This document shows positions 17,201 through 26,862 of a stretch of DNA of 64,000 nucleotides, in pieces. The position numbers were made by a program, and so were the translations under genes. Location of the stretch: contig JAEWJB010000178.1 in assembly GCA_023386795.1 (NCBI GenBank), positions 1-64,000 on the forward strand, read 5' to 3'. Position 1 is the stretch's first letter. Every line of letters begins with the position of its first letter. The DNA comes from Pseudomonadota bacterium. Lineage in GTDB: Bacteria > Pseudomonadota > Gammaproteobacteria > Xanthomonadales > Xanthomonadaceae. Below the pieces are notes generated by a model that saw nothing but the letters and a program-made list of their open reading frames with translations, was not told where the DNA came from and searched no databases.

Positions 17201-18817
17201 GAACTGCGCGAAGTGCAGGCCGACAACAGCAGCCAGATTGCCGGTGGCGCGATCTACCGCGCGCGCGATGGCGAATCCGGCCTGGGCCAGCTCGACGACA
17301 TCGAGATGCCGGTACAGGCCGATTTCGCCGTGGGCGATGGCAAGCTGGGCGTGAGCCTGACCCCGACGCTGGTCGACGCCGGCGCCGTGCCGGTCGACTA
17401 CAACGTCGCCAGCCGCTTCGGCGGCGGCCCGGCAGCCGCGATCTCCGACGCGCTGGCCACCGATCCCACGCAGATCGACAACCTGGTGGGCACCACGCTC
17501 TACCAGGGCCTGCTGACCACCGGCGACAACGCCGCCACCCGCAACTACATCTACGAAGCGGCGGTGGCCAATGGCGATTTCCAGACGCTCTACAACGAGG
17601 CCGAAGGTGACACCGCCGCCGAGCGCCGCCAGGCGGCGCTCGACGCGCTGTACGCGCAGCCGCTCTCGCAGTACCTGCTGTCCAACAACCTCTCCACGCT
17701 GAGCATCGGCGCGATCGCCACGCAGGTGCTCAACGATCCTTCGCTGCGCGGCGACCTGGACGCTGCCAGCCAGGCGCAGTTGCTGGTGCTCTCGCAGAGC
17801 GCGGCAGCCACGCAGACGCCGGTGCAGTTCCGTGATGCGTTGTATTCGATGGCGGCCAGCGGCACCGCTTCGCGCCGCCTGAGCCAGGACGACAGCGGCG
17901 TGGGCGTGGCGGTGAGCTACCGCAATGGCGGTTTCTCGGCGGACATCGGCAGCACGCCGGTGGGTTTCCAGCAGCAGAACATCGTCGGTGGCGTGGGTTG
18001 GCGCGGGGAGATCGGCGACAACCTGACCTATTCGGCGCAGGGTTCGCGCCGCGCGGTGAACGACAGCGTGTTGTCCTTTGCCGGCACCGAGGACGTGCGT
18101 ACCGGCCGGGAGTGGGGCGGCGTGACCAGCAATGGCCTGGCCGTCTCGGCCACGCTGGATAACGGCCTGCTCGGCGGCTATGCCAACCTGGCCGCGCATC
18201 GCCTGACCGGCCGCAACGTGGCCGACAACGACCACCGCCAGGTCGACCTGGGCTTCTACGTGCACGCGCTGGAAACCGATAACCAGTCCTTGACCGCCGG
18301 CATCAACCTGACGGCGATGCAGTACGACAAGAACCTCAGCGGCTTCACTTACGGCCAGGGTGGCTATTTCAGCCCGCAGGACTATTTCGACTTGGGCTTC
18401 CCGGTGCACTGGACCGGTCGTTCGTCCAGCCAGAAGGTCAACTGGCGGCTGGATGCCAGCGTCGGCGTGCAGCACTTCCGCACCGACGACTCGCCGTACT
18501 TCCCGACCGACCCGACGCTGCAACAGTCGGCCTACGACGCGGCTTCGTTGGCGGCGATGCTGGGCCTGACCGACCGTTACGTCGCGCCCGTCTACCTGGG
18601 CGAGAGCAAGACCGGCGTTTCGTACAACGTGTCCGGCGCGGCCGAGTGGCAGGTGGCCCCGCAGCTGTTCCTCGGCGGCCGGATGACGTTCAACAACGCG
18701 CGCGACTACAACCAGTTCAACACCAACCTGTACCTGCGTTTCGTCCTCGACCGCCTCGGCGCGGCGCTGGGCAAGACGCCGCAGGTGGTGACCTCGCCGT
18801 ACGCGAGCGATTACTGA
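14255..18817 (+). CDS. bcsC: Cellulose export outer-membrane protein BcsC
   Basis: This 1520-residue protein has a signal peptide ending near PAHA-Q (about residue 27), a long periplasmic superhelix of TPR repeats (about 30-840), a Pro/Ala/Tyr-rich linker (about 870-970, with repeats such as PAPAY) and the C-terminal BCSC porin domain that forms the cellulose channel. In this copy the porin domain is split: its opening strand (VQADFAVGDGKLGVSLTPTLVDAG) is separated from the barrel start (GVGVAVSYRNGGFSADIGSTPVGF) by a roughly 150-residue Ala-rich helical stretch (about 1062-1208), which the enteric protein lacks. The ATG at 14255 has GGAG upstream; the same frame is open far upstream, but that part is the shadow of bcsZ. 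Confidence 0.95.
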   Translation: MLRHNLKPLYLAGMIELCLLATPAHAQNATQQLVNQGNYWHDQGRDDLAADTWRKLLNIDPNQPDALLGLGQIEFAQGKSADARKRLAQLQAAHPNSPQAQRLRLVIGGNASAAGGGSDPHLASARRAAAAGRYVEAVREYEASFNGKAPPSNVALEYYQSLAGTPQGWEKARDGLTRLKASEPENAGVALALAQVLTYREPTRREGIAQLRTLSTRADIGGPARNGWRQALLWLNAGQGDADLYQAWLNANPNDAEVAAKLNQLRERRTAATAQDVEGVALGEGFKALNAGNLATAEQRFTQVLRARPRDSEALGGLGSVRLRQQRFSEAQELLRPAAAANGKWNSAYNSARYWLQLQQAEAARKRGDIAEATRLAQAAVNLQPSEAAGYAALGNLQTGSDAQAAEASFRKALSLESNNSAALQGLVALYSRQGRMQEATDLFNRLPAAQRQQAGGEAMLRSNVQRAKAQQALEAGDAVTAQTELEGAMVERPGDPWIRLDLARLYLQAGRPDQARSVMDGLLAVHGDTPEAQYANALYAQETSDWGTAYASLERIPAASRTPEMTRLRNIAWVEQQARAARGLQQQGRAGEAQALLSRTEAALGDQIDDPQLLAALAGAWADSGNSSRALTLAQRLVTTGTPGTEQRLQYAGVLLRAHQDAELSAVLRQLHDTTMTPEQLRRYQALRSGYVLRQVDALRELGNLEGAYDALAPILAQQPQDTDALSALARLYASAGDQRQALVIYQQILQRQPNDLDVLVAAANSAAAQQDLDSAEVYLQRALAQAPQSPDVLAAAGRVYRAAGKNRKAEQYFRASLAAQQRDAGQFDNGLPGARGPAAYASAARPLNPFAGMTGPMRGSAAVLSDATPYPATLPPTAYPAAPAATYAAAPAYAASVPAPAYVPPPSPGAYVGDGDLPPPVSASSAPMLATLPVPGQSARVPAPAYASGAAPMGAAPIGRGGQARAQSLPPRRSGNTVLDELREVQADNSSQIAGGAIYRARDGESGLGQLDDIEMPVQADFAVGDGKLGVSLTPTLVDAGAVPVDYNVASRFGGGPAAAISDALATDPTQIDNLVGTTLYQGLLTTGDNAATRNYIYEAAVANGDFQTLYNEAEGDTAAERRQAALDALYAQPLSQYLLSNNLSTLSIGAIATQVLNDPSLRGDLDAASQAQLLVLSQSAAATQTPVQFRDALYSMAASGTASRRLSQDDSGVGVAVSYRNGGFSADIGSTPVGFQQQNIVGGVGWRGEIGDNLTYSAQGSRRAVNDSVLSFAGTEDVRTGREWGGVTSNGLAVSATLDNGLLGGYANLAAHRLTGRNVADNDHRQVDLGFYVHALETDNQSLTAGINLTAMQYDKNLSGFTYGQGGYFSPQDYFDLGFPVHWTGRSSSQKVNWRLDASVGVQHFRTDDSPYFPTDPTLQQSAYDAASLAAMLGLTDRYVAPVYLGESKTGVSYNVSGAAEWQVAPQLFLGGRMTFNNARDYNQFNTNLYLRFVLDRLGAALGKTPQVVTSPYASDY

Positions 18818-18824
18818 GCGAGCA

Positions 18825-18845
18825 AGCCGGCCGCTAAGGCCGGCT
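18825..18845. terminator. Hairpin between convergent bcsC and permease genes
   Basis: AGCCGGCC and GGCCGGCT form a perfect 8-bp stem with loop GCTAA, placed between two convergent stops. It could end transcription from both sides, but no T-tract follows on either strand. Confidence 0.5.
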
Positions 18846-18864
18846 CACCGCCTGCGCGGACACG

Positions 18865-20184
<1,320 letters not shown>

Positions 20185-20195
20185 GCACGGAACCC

Positions 20196-20217
20196 GTAGG
20201 AGCGGCTTCAGCCGCGA
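20196..20217 (+). repeat. GTAG-headed REP-like repeat, copy 1
   Basis: GTAGGAGCGGCTTCAGCCGC is a short palindrome with a GTAG head and a TTCA loop. The same unit is found at 38810-38831 (inverted) and in variant forms at 38888-38910 and inside kdpA. Such GTAG-headed palindromes are known in Stenotrophomonas and relatives. This copy lies just upstream of the permease start. Confidence 0.75.
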
Positions 20218-20260
20218 CGCGCCGGCCATGATGCCCGAGCCGGCGGGCCACGGCGCGAAG

Positions 20261-20287
20261 AAAAAGGGCGCCCTCAAGGCGCCCTTT
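20261..20287 (-). terminator. Rho-independent terminator of ettA
   Basis: On the minus strand GGGCGCC, loop TTGAG and GGCGCCC are followed by TTTTTC. It begins about ten bases after the ettA stop. This is a textbook intrinsic terminator. The A-rich 5' flank also pairs with the T-tract. Confidence 0.9.
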
Positions 20288-20295
20288 CCCGGAAC

Positions 20296-21963
<1,668 letters not shown>

Positions 21964-22189
21964 GGAATCTCCGTATGGCTCGTAGCGCGCGCCCGGCCCG
22001 GTCCGGCGGGGCGGATCAGGCGGGCAGGGAATGGGATGGCGCCCAGTATAACGGGAACGTCCGACCCGCCTTCGGCGAACGTGGCCGACCGGCGACTAAA
22101 TGGGGGCATTCGTAACCGATTCCAGCCAATGCCTGTTCATCTTGTCGCGCCAATATGTCATCAACACCCACCACAGCCACGGAGCTGCC

Positions 22190-22675
22190 ATGAATACGAT
22201 TCGTCTCACTGCCTTGGCGTTGACGTCCTTGCTGGCGCTGGGCGCCGTGGCGCCGTCGGCGATGGCCGACGATCACGGCCGTGGCCACCACGGCTGGGAT
22301 GACCGTGGTCGTGGCCACGACCGCCACCGCGATGACCGCCACGACGACCGCCGTGACTACCGCGAGCGCCGCGAGGCCTACCACGACGGGTACCGCGACG
22401 GCCGCCGCGACTACCGTGGCCCGGCCGTGGTGTACCGCCCGGCACCGCGTCCGGCCTATTACCGTCCGGCCCCGCCGCCGCGCTACTACGGCTGGGCGCC
22501 GGGCCACCGTTACCGCGACTACTACGGCGGCCCGGTCTACGTGGTCAACGACTACGACCGCTACCACCTGCGTCGTCCGCCCTACGGTTATCACTGGGTG
22601 CGCGATGACGTCGGCAACATGCTGATGGTCGCCGTCGCCACCGGCATCATTGCCGACCTGGTGCTGCATCACTGA
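22190..22675 (+). CDS. RcnB-family periplasmic protein
   Basis: This 161-residue protein has a Sec signal peptide (MNTIRLTALALTSLLALGAVAPSAMA), then about 60 residues very rich in His, Asp, Arg and Tyr, and a C-terminal RcnB-type motif (YHLRRPPYGYHWVRDDVGNMLMVAVATGIIADLVL). RcnB of E. coli is a periplasmic protein involved in nickel/cobalt homeostasis, but many members of this family have no proven function. The His/Asp repeats could bind metal; this is inference. The ATG has GGAG six bases upstream. A longer frame starts at 22100, but that extension lacks a signal and looks like leader sequence. Confidence 0.75.
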   Translation: MNTIRLTALALTSLLALGAVAPSAMADDHGRGHHGWDDRGRGHDRHRDDRHDDRRDYRERREAYHDGYRDGRRDYRGPAVVYRPAPRPAYYRPAPPPRYYGWAPGHRYRDYYGGPVYVVNDYDRYHLRRPPYGYHWVRDDVGNMLMVAVATGIIADLVLHH

Positions 22676-22698
22676 TTGATCGCCCACGTGCGATCACT

Positions 22699-22728
22699 GG
22701 CCGGCCGCCTTGTGCGGCCGGTCTGCTT
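22699..22728 (+). terminator. Terminator of the RcnB-like gene
   Basis: CCGGCCGC, loop CTTGT and GCGGCCGG form an 8-bp GC stem followed by TCTGCTTTC. The pyrimidine-rich tail is only a weak T-tract, but the position just after the stop is right. Confidence 0.6.
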
Positions 22729-22762
22729 TCCGGCGACCGGGCCGCGATGTCCGCCGTCCTGG

Positions 22763-22793
22763 TTGGTGGGGTGGGTGGGCGGCACCTTATAAT
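22763..22793 (+). promoter_or_regulatory. Probable glyA promoter
   Basis: A perfect TATAAT (22788-22793) stands in otherwise GC-rich DNA, 48 bp before the glyA start. A weak TTGGTG (22763-22768) at 19 bp is the best -35 candidate. Confidence 0.55.
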
Positions 22794-22841
22794 TTATGCC
22801 CCCGACCGCCCTTGGCCGCCCCGGCAGCCCCTGGAGACCCG

Positions 22842-24095
22842 ATGTTCCCGCGTGACGCCCGTATCGAAACCTACGATCCCGAACTGGCCCAGGCCATGGC
22901 CGCCGAAGCGGCGCGCCAGGAGGATCACGTCGAGCTGATCGCCAGCGAGAACTACGCCAGCCCGCGCGTCATGGAAGCCCAGGGCAGCGTGCTGACCAAC
23001 AAGTACGCCGAAGGCTACCCGGGCAAGCGCTACTACGGCGGCTGCGAATACGTGGACATCGCCGAGCAGCTGGCGATCGACCGCCTCAAGCAGCTGTTCG
23101 GCGCCGACTACGCCAACGTGCAGCCGCACAGCGGCTCGCAGGCCAACCAGGCGGTGTACTTCGCGCTGCTTAACCCGGGCGACACCATCCTGGGCATGTC
23201 GCTGGCCCACGGCGGCCACCTGACCCACGGCGCCAAGGTCAACGCCTCCGGCAAGCTGTTCAACGCCGTGCAGTACGGCGTCAACGACCAGGGCCTGATC
23301 GACTACGACGAAGTCGAGCGCCTGGCGGTGGAGCACAAGCCGAAGATGGTCGTGGCCGGTTTCTCGGCCTACTCGCAGAAGATCGACTGGGCGCGTTTCC
23401 GCGCCATCGCCGACAAGGTCGGCGCGCTGTTCTTCGTGGACATGGCGCATGTCGCCGGGCTGGTGGCCGCCGGCGTGTACCCGAACCCGCTGCCGCACGC
23501 GCACGTCGTCACCTCCACCACGCACAAGACCCTGCGCGGCCCGCGCGGCGGCATCATCCTGGCCCAGGGCGCCGACGAGGACCTGGTCAAGAAGCTGCAG
23601 TCGATCGTGTTCCCCGGCATCCAGGGCGGCCCGCTGATGCACGTCATCGCCGCCAAGGCGGTGGCCTTCAAGGAAGCACTGGAGCCGGAATTCAAGGCCT
23701 ACCAGGAACAGGTCGTCAAGAACGCCCAGGCAATGGCGAAGACGCTGATCGCGCGCGGCTACAAGATCGTCTCCGGCGGCACCGAGAACCACCTGATGCT
23801 GGTCGACATGATCGGCAAGGACGTCTCGGGCAAGGACGCAGAGGCGGCGCTGGGCAAGGCGCACATCACCGTCAACAAGAATTCGGAGCCGAACGACCCG
23901 CGTTCGCCGTTCGTGACCTCCGGCCTGCGCCTGGGCACCCCGGCCATCACTACCCGCGGCTACCTGGAGGCCGACGCGGCCGAGTTGGCGGGCTGGATCG
24001 CCGATGTGCTCGATGCGCCGGCGGACGAGGCGGTCATCGCCCGTGTCCGCGAGGCCGTCACCGCGCAGTGCAAGCGCTTCCCGGTCTACGGCTGA
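22842..24095 (+). CDS. glyA: Serine hydroxymethyltransferase
   Basis: This 417-residue PLP enzyme converts serine and tetrahydrofolate to glycine and 5,10-methylene-tetrahydrofolate, the main source of one-carbon units. Length matches the family. Motifs include DHVELIASENYASPRVMEAQGS, TNKYAEGYPGKRYYGGCEYVD, and the PLP-lysine site VTSTTHKTLRGPRGGII. ATG 22842 follows GGAG; a longer frame upstream includes the promoter and is not coding. It is followed by nrdR after 103 bp; this glyA-nrdR-rib order is common in gammaproteobacteria. Confidence 0.97.
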   Translation: MFPRDARIETYDPELAQAMAAEAARQEDHVELIASENYASPRVMEAQGSVLTNKYAEGYPGKRYYGGCEYVDIAEQLAIDRLKQLFGADYANVQPHSGSQANQAVYFALLNPGDTILGMSLAHGGHLTHGAKVNASGKLFNAVQYGVNDQGLIDYDEVERLAVEHKPKMVVAGFSAYSQKIDWARFRAIADKVGALFFVDMAHVAGLVAAGVYPNPLPHAHVVTSTTHKTLRGPRGGIILAQGADEDLVKKLQSIVFPGIQGGPLMHVIAAKAVAFKEALEPEFKAYQEQVVKNAQAMAKTLIARGYKIVSGGTENHLMLVDMIGKDVSGKDAEAALGKAHITVNKNSEPNDPRSPFVTSGLRLGTPAITTRGYLEADAAELAGWIADVLDAPADEAVIARVREAVTAQCKRFPVYG

Positions 24096-24128
24096 TGTGA
24101 TGGCCATGGCATTGCGCCTGTCCCGGAA

Positions 24129-24146
24129 GCGGCGCGTTCGCGCCGC
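24129..24146 (+). terminator. GC-rich hairpin after glyA
   Basis: GCGGCGC, loop GTTC and GCGCCGC form a perfect 7-bp stem in the glyA-nrdR gap. No T-tract follows, so termination is only possible, not shown. Confidence 0.35.
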
Positions 24147-24186
24147 CGGCCTGCCCCGCGCGACGCGGCATGCCGGCCATTGGCGC

Positions 24187-24192
24187 TAGTAT
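24187..24192 (+). promoter_or_regulatory. -10-like box of nrdR, 6 nt from the start codon
   Basis: TAGTAT lies exactly six bases before the nrdR ATG, which would give a leaderless transcript. No strong -35 is seen. GGG precedes the ATG directly, too close to act as a normal ribosome-binding site. Confidence 0.4.
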
Positions 24193-24198
24193 TCCGGG

Positions 24199-24732
24199 AT
24201 GCACTGCCCTTTCTGCCAGCACCATGACACCCGCGTGATCGACTCGCGGGTGTCCGAGGACGGCGCCACCATCCGGCGGCGCCGCGAATGCGAGGCGTGT
24301 GGCGAGCGTTTCAGCACGCTGGAAACCATCGAGCTGAAGATGCCGGTGGTGATCAAGAGCACCGGCAACCGCGAGGCGTTCGATGCCCGCAAGCTGCGCA
24401 CCAGCTTCGACCGTGCGTTGCAGAAGCGTCCGGTCTCCGAGGAGCAGATCGAAGCGGCCGTGCGCGCGGTGGTGCACCAGCTGCGCATGTGCGGCGAGCG
24501 CGAAGTGCCTTCGATCCGCATCGGCGAGTTCGTGATGGCCGAACTGCGCAAGCTCGACCATGTCGGCTACGTGCGTTTCGCCTCGGTCTACCGCAGTTTC
24601 GAGGACGTGGCCGATTTCCGCGAGGAGATCGAAAAGCTCGAACGCGACCTGCCGGTAGGCAGCGAACAGCTGCCGCTGCTCGACCTGGAGCGCGCCGCCG
24701 CTCGCGTGCCGGAGAAAGCCGGCAAGCGCTGA
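24199..24732 (+). CDS. nrdR: Transcriptional repressor NrdR
   Basis: NrdR represses ribonucleotide reductase genes in response to ATP/dATP. The 177-residue protein has an N-terminal zinc ribbon (Cys3, Cys6, Cys31, Cys34; MHCPFC and CEACGERF) with the RRRRE DNA-binding stretch, then an ATP-cone domain (VVIKSTGNREAFDARKLRTS to the C-terminal half). No nrd genes lie in the window. Its place between glyA and ribD is the usual one in gammaproteobacteria. Confidence 0.96.
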   Translation: MHCPFCQHHDTRVIDSRVSEDGATIRRRRECEACGERFSTLETIELKMPVVIKSTGNREAFDARKLRTSFDRALQKRPVSEEQIEAAVRAVVHQLRMCGEREVPSIRIGEFVMAELRKLDHVGYVRFASVYRSFEDVADFREEIEKLERDLPVGSEQLPLLDLERAAARVPEKAGKR

Positions 24733-24737
24733 GCCGG

Positions 24738-24766
24738 TTGGCCGGACCGGCCGCCTGCCCGACAAT
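24738..24766 (+). promoter_or_regulatory. Candidate ribD promoter with leaderless spacing
   Basis: TTGGCC (24738-24743), a 17-bp spacer and GACAAT (24761-24766) form a reasonable sigma-70 promoter. The -10 box ends six bases before the ribD ATG, so the mRNA would be leaderless. Confidence 0.45.
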
Positions 24767-24772
24767 GCGCGC

Positions 24773-25867
24773 ATGCACGAATTCCGCGCCGTCGATCATC
24801 TCCACATGGCCCAGGCCCTGCGCCTGGCCGAACGCGGTGCGTGGACCACGCGCCCGAACCCGATGGTGGGCTGCGTCATTGCCCAAGGCGAGGAGGTGCT
24901 GGGCCAGGGCTGGCACCAGCGCGCGGGGGGGCCGCATGCGGAAATCTTCGCACTGCGAGAAGCCGGCGAGCGCGCTCGCGGCGCCACCGCCTACGTGACC
25001 CTGGAACCCTGTGCCCACCACGGCCGCACGCCGCCGTGCGCGCTGGCGCTGATAGCGGCGGGGGTATCACGCGTGGTGGCGGCGATGCGCGACCCCTTCC
25101 CGCAGGTCAACGGCGGTGGTTTCACCCTGTTGCGCGAGGCGGGTATCGAGGTGCAGGACGGCCTGATGGCGGCACAGGCGCGCGAGCTCAACCATGGTTT
25201 CCTCTCGCGGATCGAACGCCAGCGCCCGTGGGTACGGCTGAAGTACGGGATGAGCCTGGACGGCCGCACGGCGATGGCCGATGGCGAATCCAAATGGATC
25301 ACCGGCCCGGCCGCGCGGGCGGACGTGCAGCGCTGGCGCGCGCGCGCCGGGGCGATCTTCACCGGCGCGGGCACGGTGGCGGCGGACGACCCTTCGCTGA
25401 CCGTGCGGCTCGAGGGCGAGGCCGGGGATTTTCTGCCGCCGTTGCGCGTGGTGCTCGACGCCCGCCTGCGCACGCTCGACCGCGACAAGGTGCGCGCAGG
25501 CGACGCGCCGACGCTGTATCTGCACGCCCCCGACGCCACGCCACCGGAGCTGCCCGGCGTGGCGTTCGCCGCGTTGCCCGCCCATGCGGGTCGCCTGGAC
25601 CTGGCCGCCGCCATGGCCCTGCTGGCAGCCCGGGGCGTCAACGAGGTACAGGTGGAAGCCGGCGCTGCGCTCGGCGGCGCGCTGTGGCGGGCCGGGCTGG
25701 TCGACGAATTGCTGCTCTACCAGGCGCCGCAGCTGCTGGGTGATGGTGCGCGCCCGCTGCTGGCCGGGTTGGGCATCGACCACATGGCCGATGCCGTCCA
25801 CCTGCAGCTTCACGACGTCCGCCAGGTAGGCGCGGACCTGCGCCTGCTGCTGCGCCCGCGCCGCTGA
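24773..25867 (+). CDS. ribD: Bifunctional riboflavin deaminase/reductase RibD
   Basis: RibD carries out the second and third steps of riboflavin synthesis: deamination of the pyrimidine, then reduction of the ribose side chain with NADPH. The 364-residue protein has an N-terminal cytidine-deaminase-like domain with the zinc ligands His55, Cys80 and Cys89 and catalytic Glu57 (HAE, EPCAHHGRTPPC), and a C-terminal reductase domain (PWVRLKYGMSLDGRTAMADGESKWITG, GAGTVAADDPSLTVR). It is upstream of the FMN riboswitch, so its own expression is not obviously under that switch unless by a second effect. Confidence 0.95.
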   Translation: MHEFRAVDHLHMAQALRLAERGAWTTRPNPMVGCVIAQGEEVLGQGWHQRAGGPHAEIFALREAGERARGATAYVTLEPCAHHGRTPPCALALIAAGVSRVVAAMRDPFPQVNGGGFTLLREAGIEVQDGLMAAQARELNHGFLSRIERQRPWVRLKYGMSLDGRTAMADGESKWITGPAARADVQRWRARAGAIFTGAGTVAADDPSLTVRLEGEAGDFLPPLRVVLDARLRTLDRDKVRAGDAPTLYLHAPDATPPELPGVAFAALPAHAGRLDLAAAMALLAARGVNEVQVEAGAALGGALWRAGLVDELLLYQAPQLLGDGARPLLAGLGIDHMADAVHLQLHDVRQVGADLRLLLRPRR

Positions 25868-25985
25868 GGCCGGGCCGCGGGCCCTCAAGCAGGTTGTGGC
25901 CAAATGCAGCATTCCGCGCATGCAACCCGGGCCGCGCCGGGGCGTTTGCTAGAATGCCCGCGCCGGTTCGCCGGCAACCAATGAA

Positions 25986-26127
25986 CGTCTTCAGGGCGGG
26001 GTGCGATTCCCCACCGGCGGTAGGTGCCCACCCGGCACGAGCCCGCGAGCGCTCCCGGCCCCGCCGGGAGGTCAGCAGATCCGGTCCGATGCCGGAGCCG
26101 ACGGTACAGTCCGGATGAAAGAAGACG
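25986..26127 (+). promoter_or_regulatory. FMN riboswitch (RFN element)
   Basis: The conserved RFN blocks are present in order: CGTCTTC closing P1, AGGGCGGGGTGCGATTCCCC ACCGGCGGTAGGTGC, GCCCGCGAGCG, GGTCAGCAGATCCGGT, GCCGGAGCCGACGGTACAGT and CCGGATGAAAGAAGACG. The first and last blocks pair as P1. The element senses flavin mononucleotide and controls the genes that follow, here ribE, ribB and ribH. Confidence 0.96.
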
Positions 26128-26133
26128 GCCAGC

Positions 26134-26182
26134 GCGCGATCCGGCGGATCGTGCGTGCGCCTGTTTGCCTTGCGGCGTTTTT
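26134..26182 (+). promoter_or_regulatory. Expression platform of the FMN riboswitch
   Basis: GCGCGATC and GATCGTGC form an 8-bp stem (26134-26154). A second weak stem (GCGCC with GGCGT) runs into TTTTT at 26178-26182. The last part could be an intrinsic terminator formed when FMN is bound. A short T-tract after a 5-bp stem is weak, so translational control through the short downstream ORF is also possible. Confidence 0.45.
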
Positions 26183-26206
26183 CGCTCACTTCATGCGGGA
26201 AACGAC

Positions 26207-26260
26207 ATGCACCACGTACAGCACCATTCCTTGCACGCCCTCCGGCCGGAGGTGCGCTGA
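26207..26260 (+). CDS. Possible 17-residue leader peptide coupled to ribE
   Basis: An ATG-to-TGA frame encodes MHHVQHHSLHALRPEVR. It has five histidines in 17 residues. Its stop overlaps the ribE start as TGATG, so ribosomes could pass from one to the other. GGGAAA lies a few bases upstream as a weak ribosome-binding site. It starts after the riboswitch platform. It may be chance: an 18-codon frame in GC-rich DNA is not rare. The exact stop/start overlap is what makes it worth recording. Confidence 0.35.
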   Translation: MHHVQHHSLHALRPEVR

Positions 26261-26862
26261 TGTTCACCGGCATCATCGAAGGCGTCGGCCGCCTGGCCGA
26301 GCGCGAGCCGCGCGGCGGCGACGTGCGCTTCAAGTTCGAAACCGGCGCGCTGCCGTTCGACCACGTCCAGCTGGGCGAGAGCATCGCCGTCAACGGCGTG
26401 TGCCTGACCGTGATCGCGTTCGACGAGCGCAGCTTCCACGCCGACGCCTCCACCGAGACGCTCTCGCTCACCACGCTGGGCGAACTGCCGGTGGGGGCGG
26501 CGCTGAACCTGGAGCGCGCCATGCGCCCGACCGACCGCCTCGGCGGCCACCTGGTCAGCGGCCATGTCGACGGCCTCGGCCGCGTGCTGTCGGTGCATGA
26601 TGACGCGCGCGCGCAGCGCTGGCGTTTCGCCGCGCCGGCCGCGCTCTTGAAGTACATCGCCAAGAAGGGTTCGATCTGCGTGGACGGCGTCAGCCTTACC
26701 GTCAACGAAGTGGATGGCGAGGGCTTCGAGGTCGCGCTGATCCCGCACACCGTGGCGCACACGCGCTTCGCGCAGACCCAGGTGGGCGATGCGGTGAACC
26801 TGGAGATCGACCTGGTCGCGCGCTACGTCGAACGCCTGCTCGGCGAGCGGGGCGCGGCATGA
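26260..26862 (+). CDS. ribE: Riboflavin synthase (alpha subunit)
   Basis: This 200-residue enzyme dismutates two molecules of 6,7-dimethyl-8-ribityllumazine to riboflavin. It is made of two similar lumazine-binding barrels: one starts MFTGIIEGVG with GESIAVNGVCLTV, the other has GGHLVSGHVDG and KGSICVDGVSLTVNEV. The N-terminal MFTGIIE is the family hallmark and fixes the start at 26260. It is the first full gene under the FMN riboswitch and overlaps ribB by 4 bp. Confidence 0.96.
   Translation: MFTGIIEGVGRLAEREPRGGDVRFKFETGALPFDHVQLGESIAVNGVCLTVIAFDERSFHADASTETLSLTTLGELPVGAALNLERAMRPTDRLGGHLVSGHVDGLGRVLSVHDDARAQRWRFAAPAALLKYIAKKGSICVDGVSLTVNEVDGEGFEVALIPHTVAHTRFAQTQVGDAVNLEIDLVARYVERLLGERGAA

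Noticed and set aside
14204..18523. A 1439-codon open frame on the minus strand opposite bcsC
   Set aside because: It has no recognisable domain, its composition follows from the strong third-position GC of bcsC, and bcsC itself is complete. Similar antisense frames opposite xpsD, bcsA, bcsB, ftsI, murE and murC were left out for the same reason.
26155..26259. An upstream extension of ribE
   Set aside because: Riboflavin synthase begins MFTGIIE; the extra 35 residues would translate the riboswitch platform.
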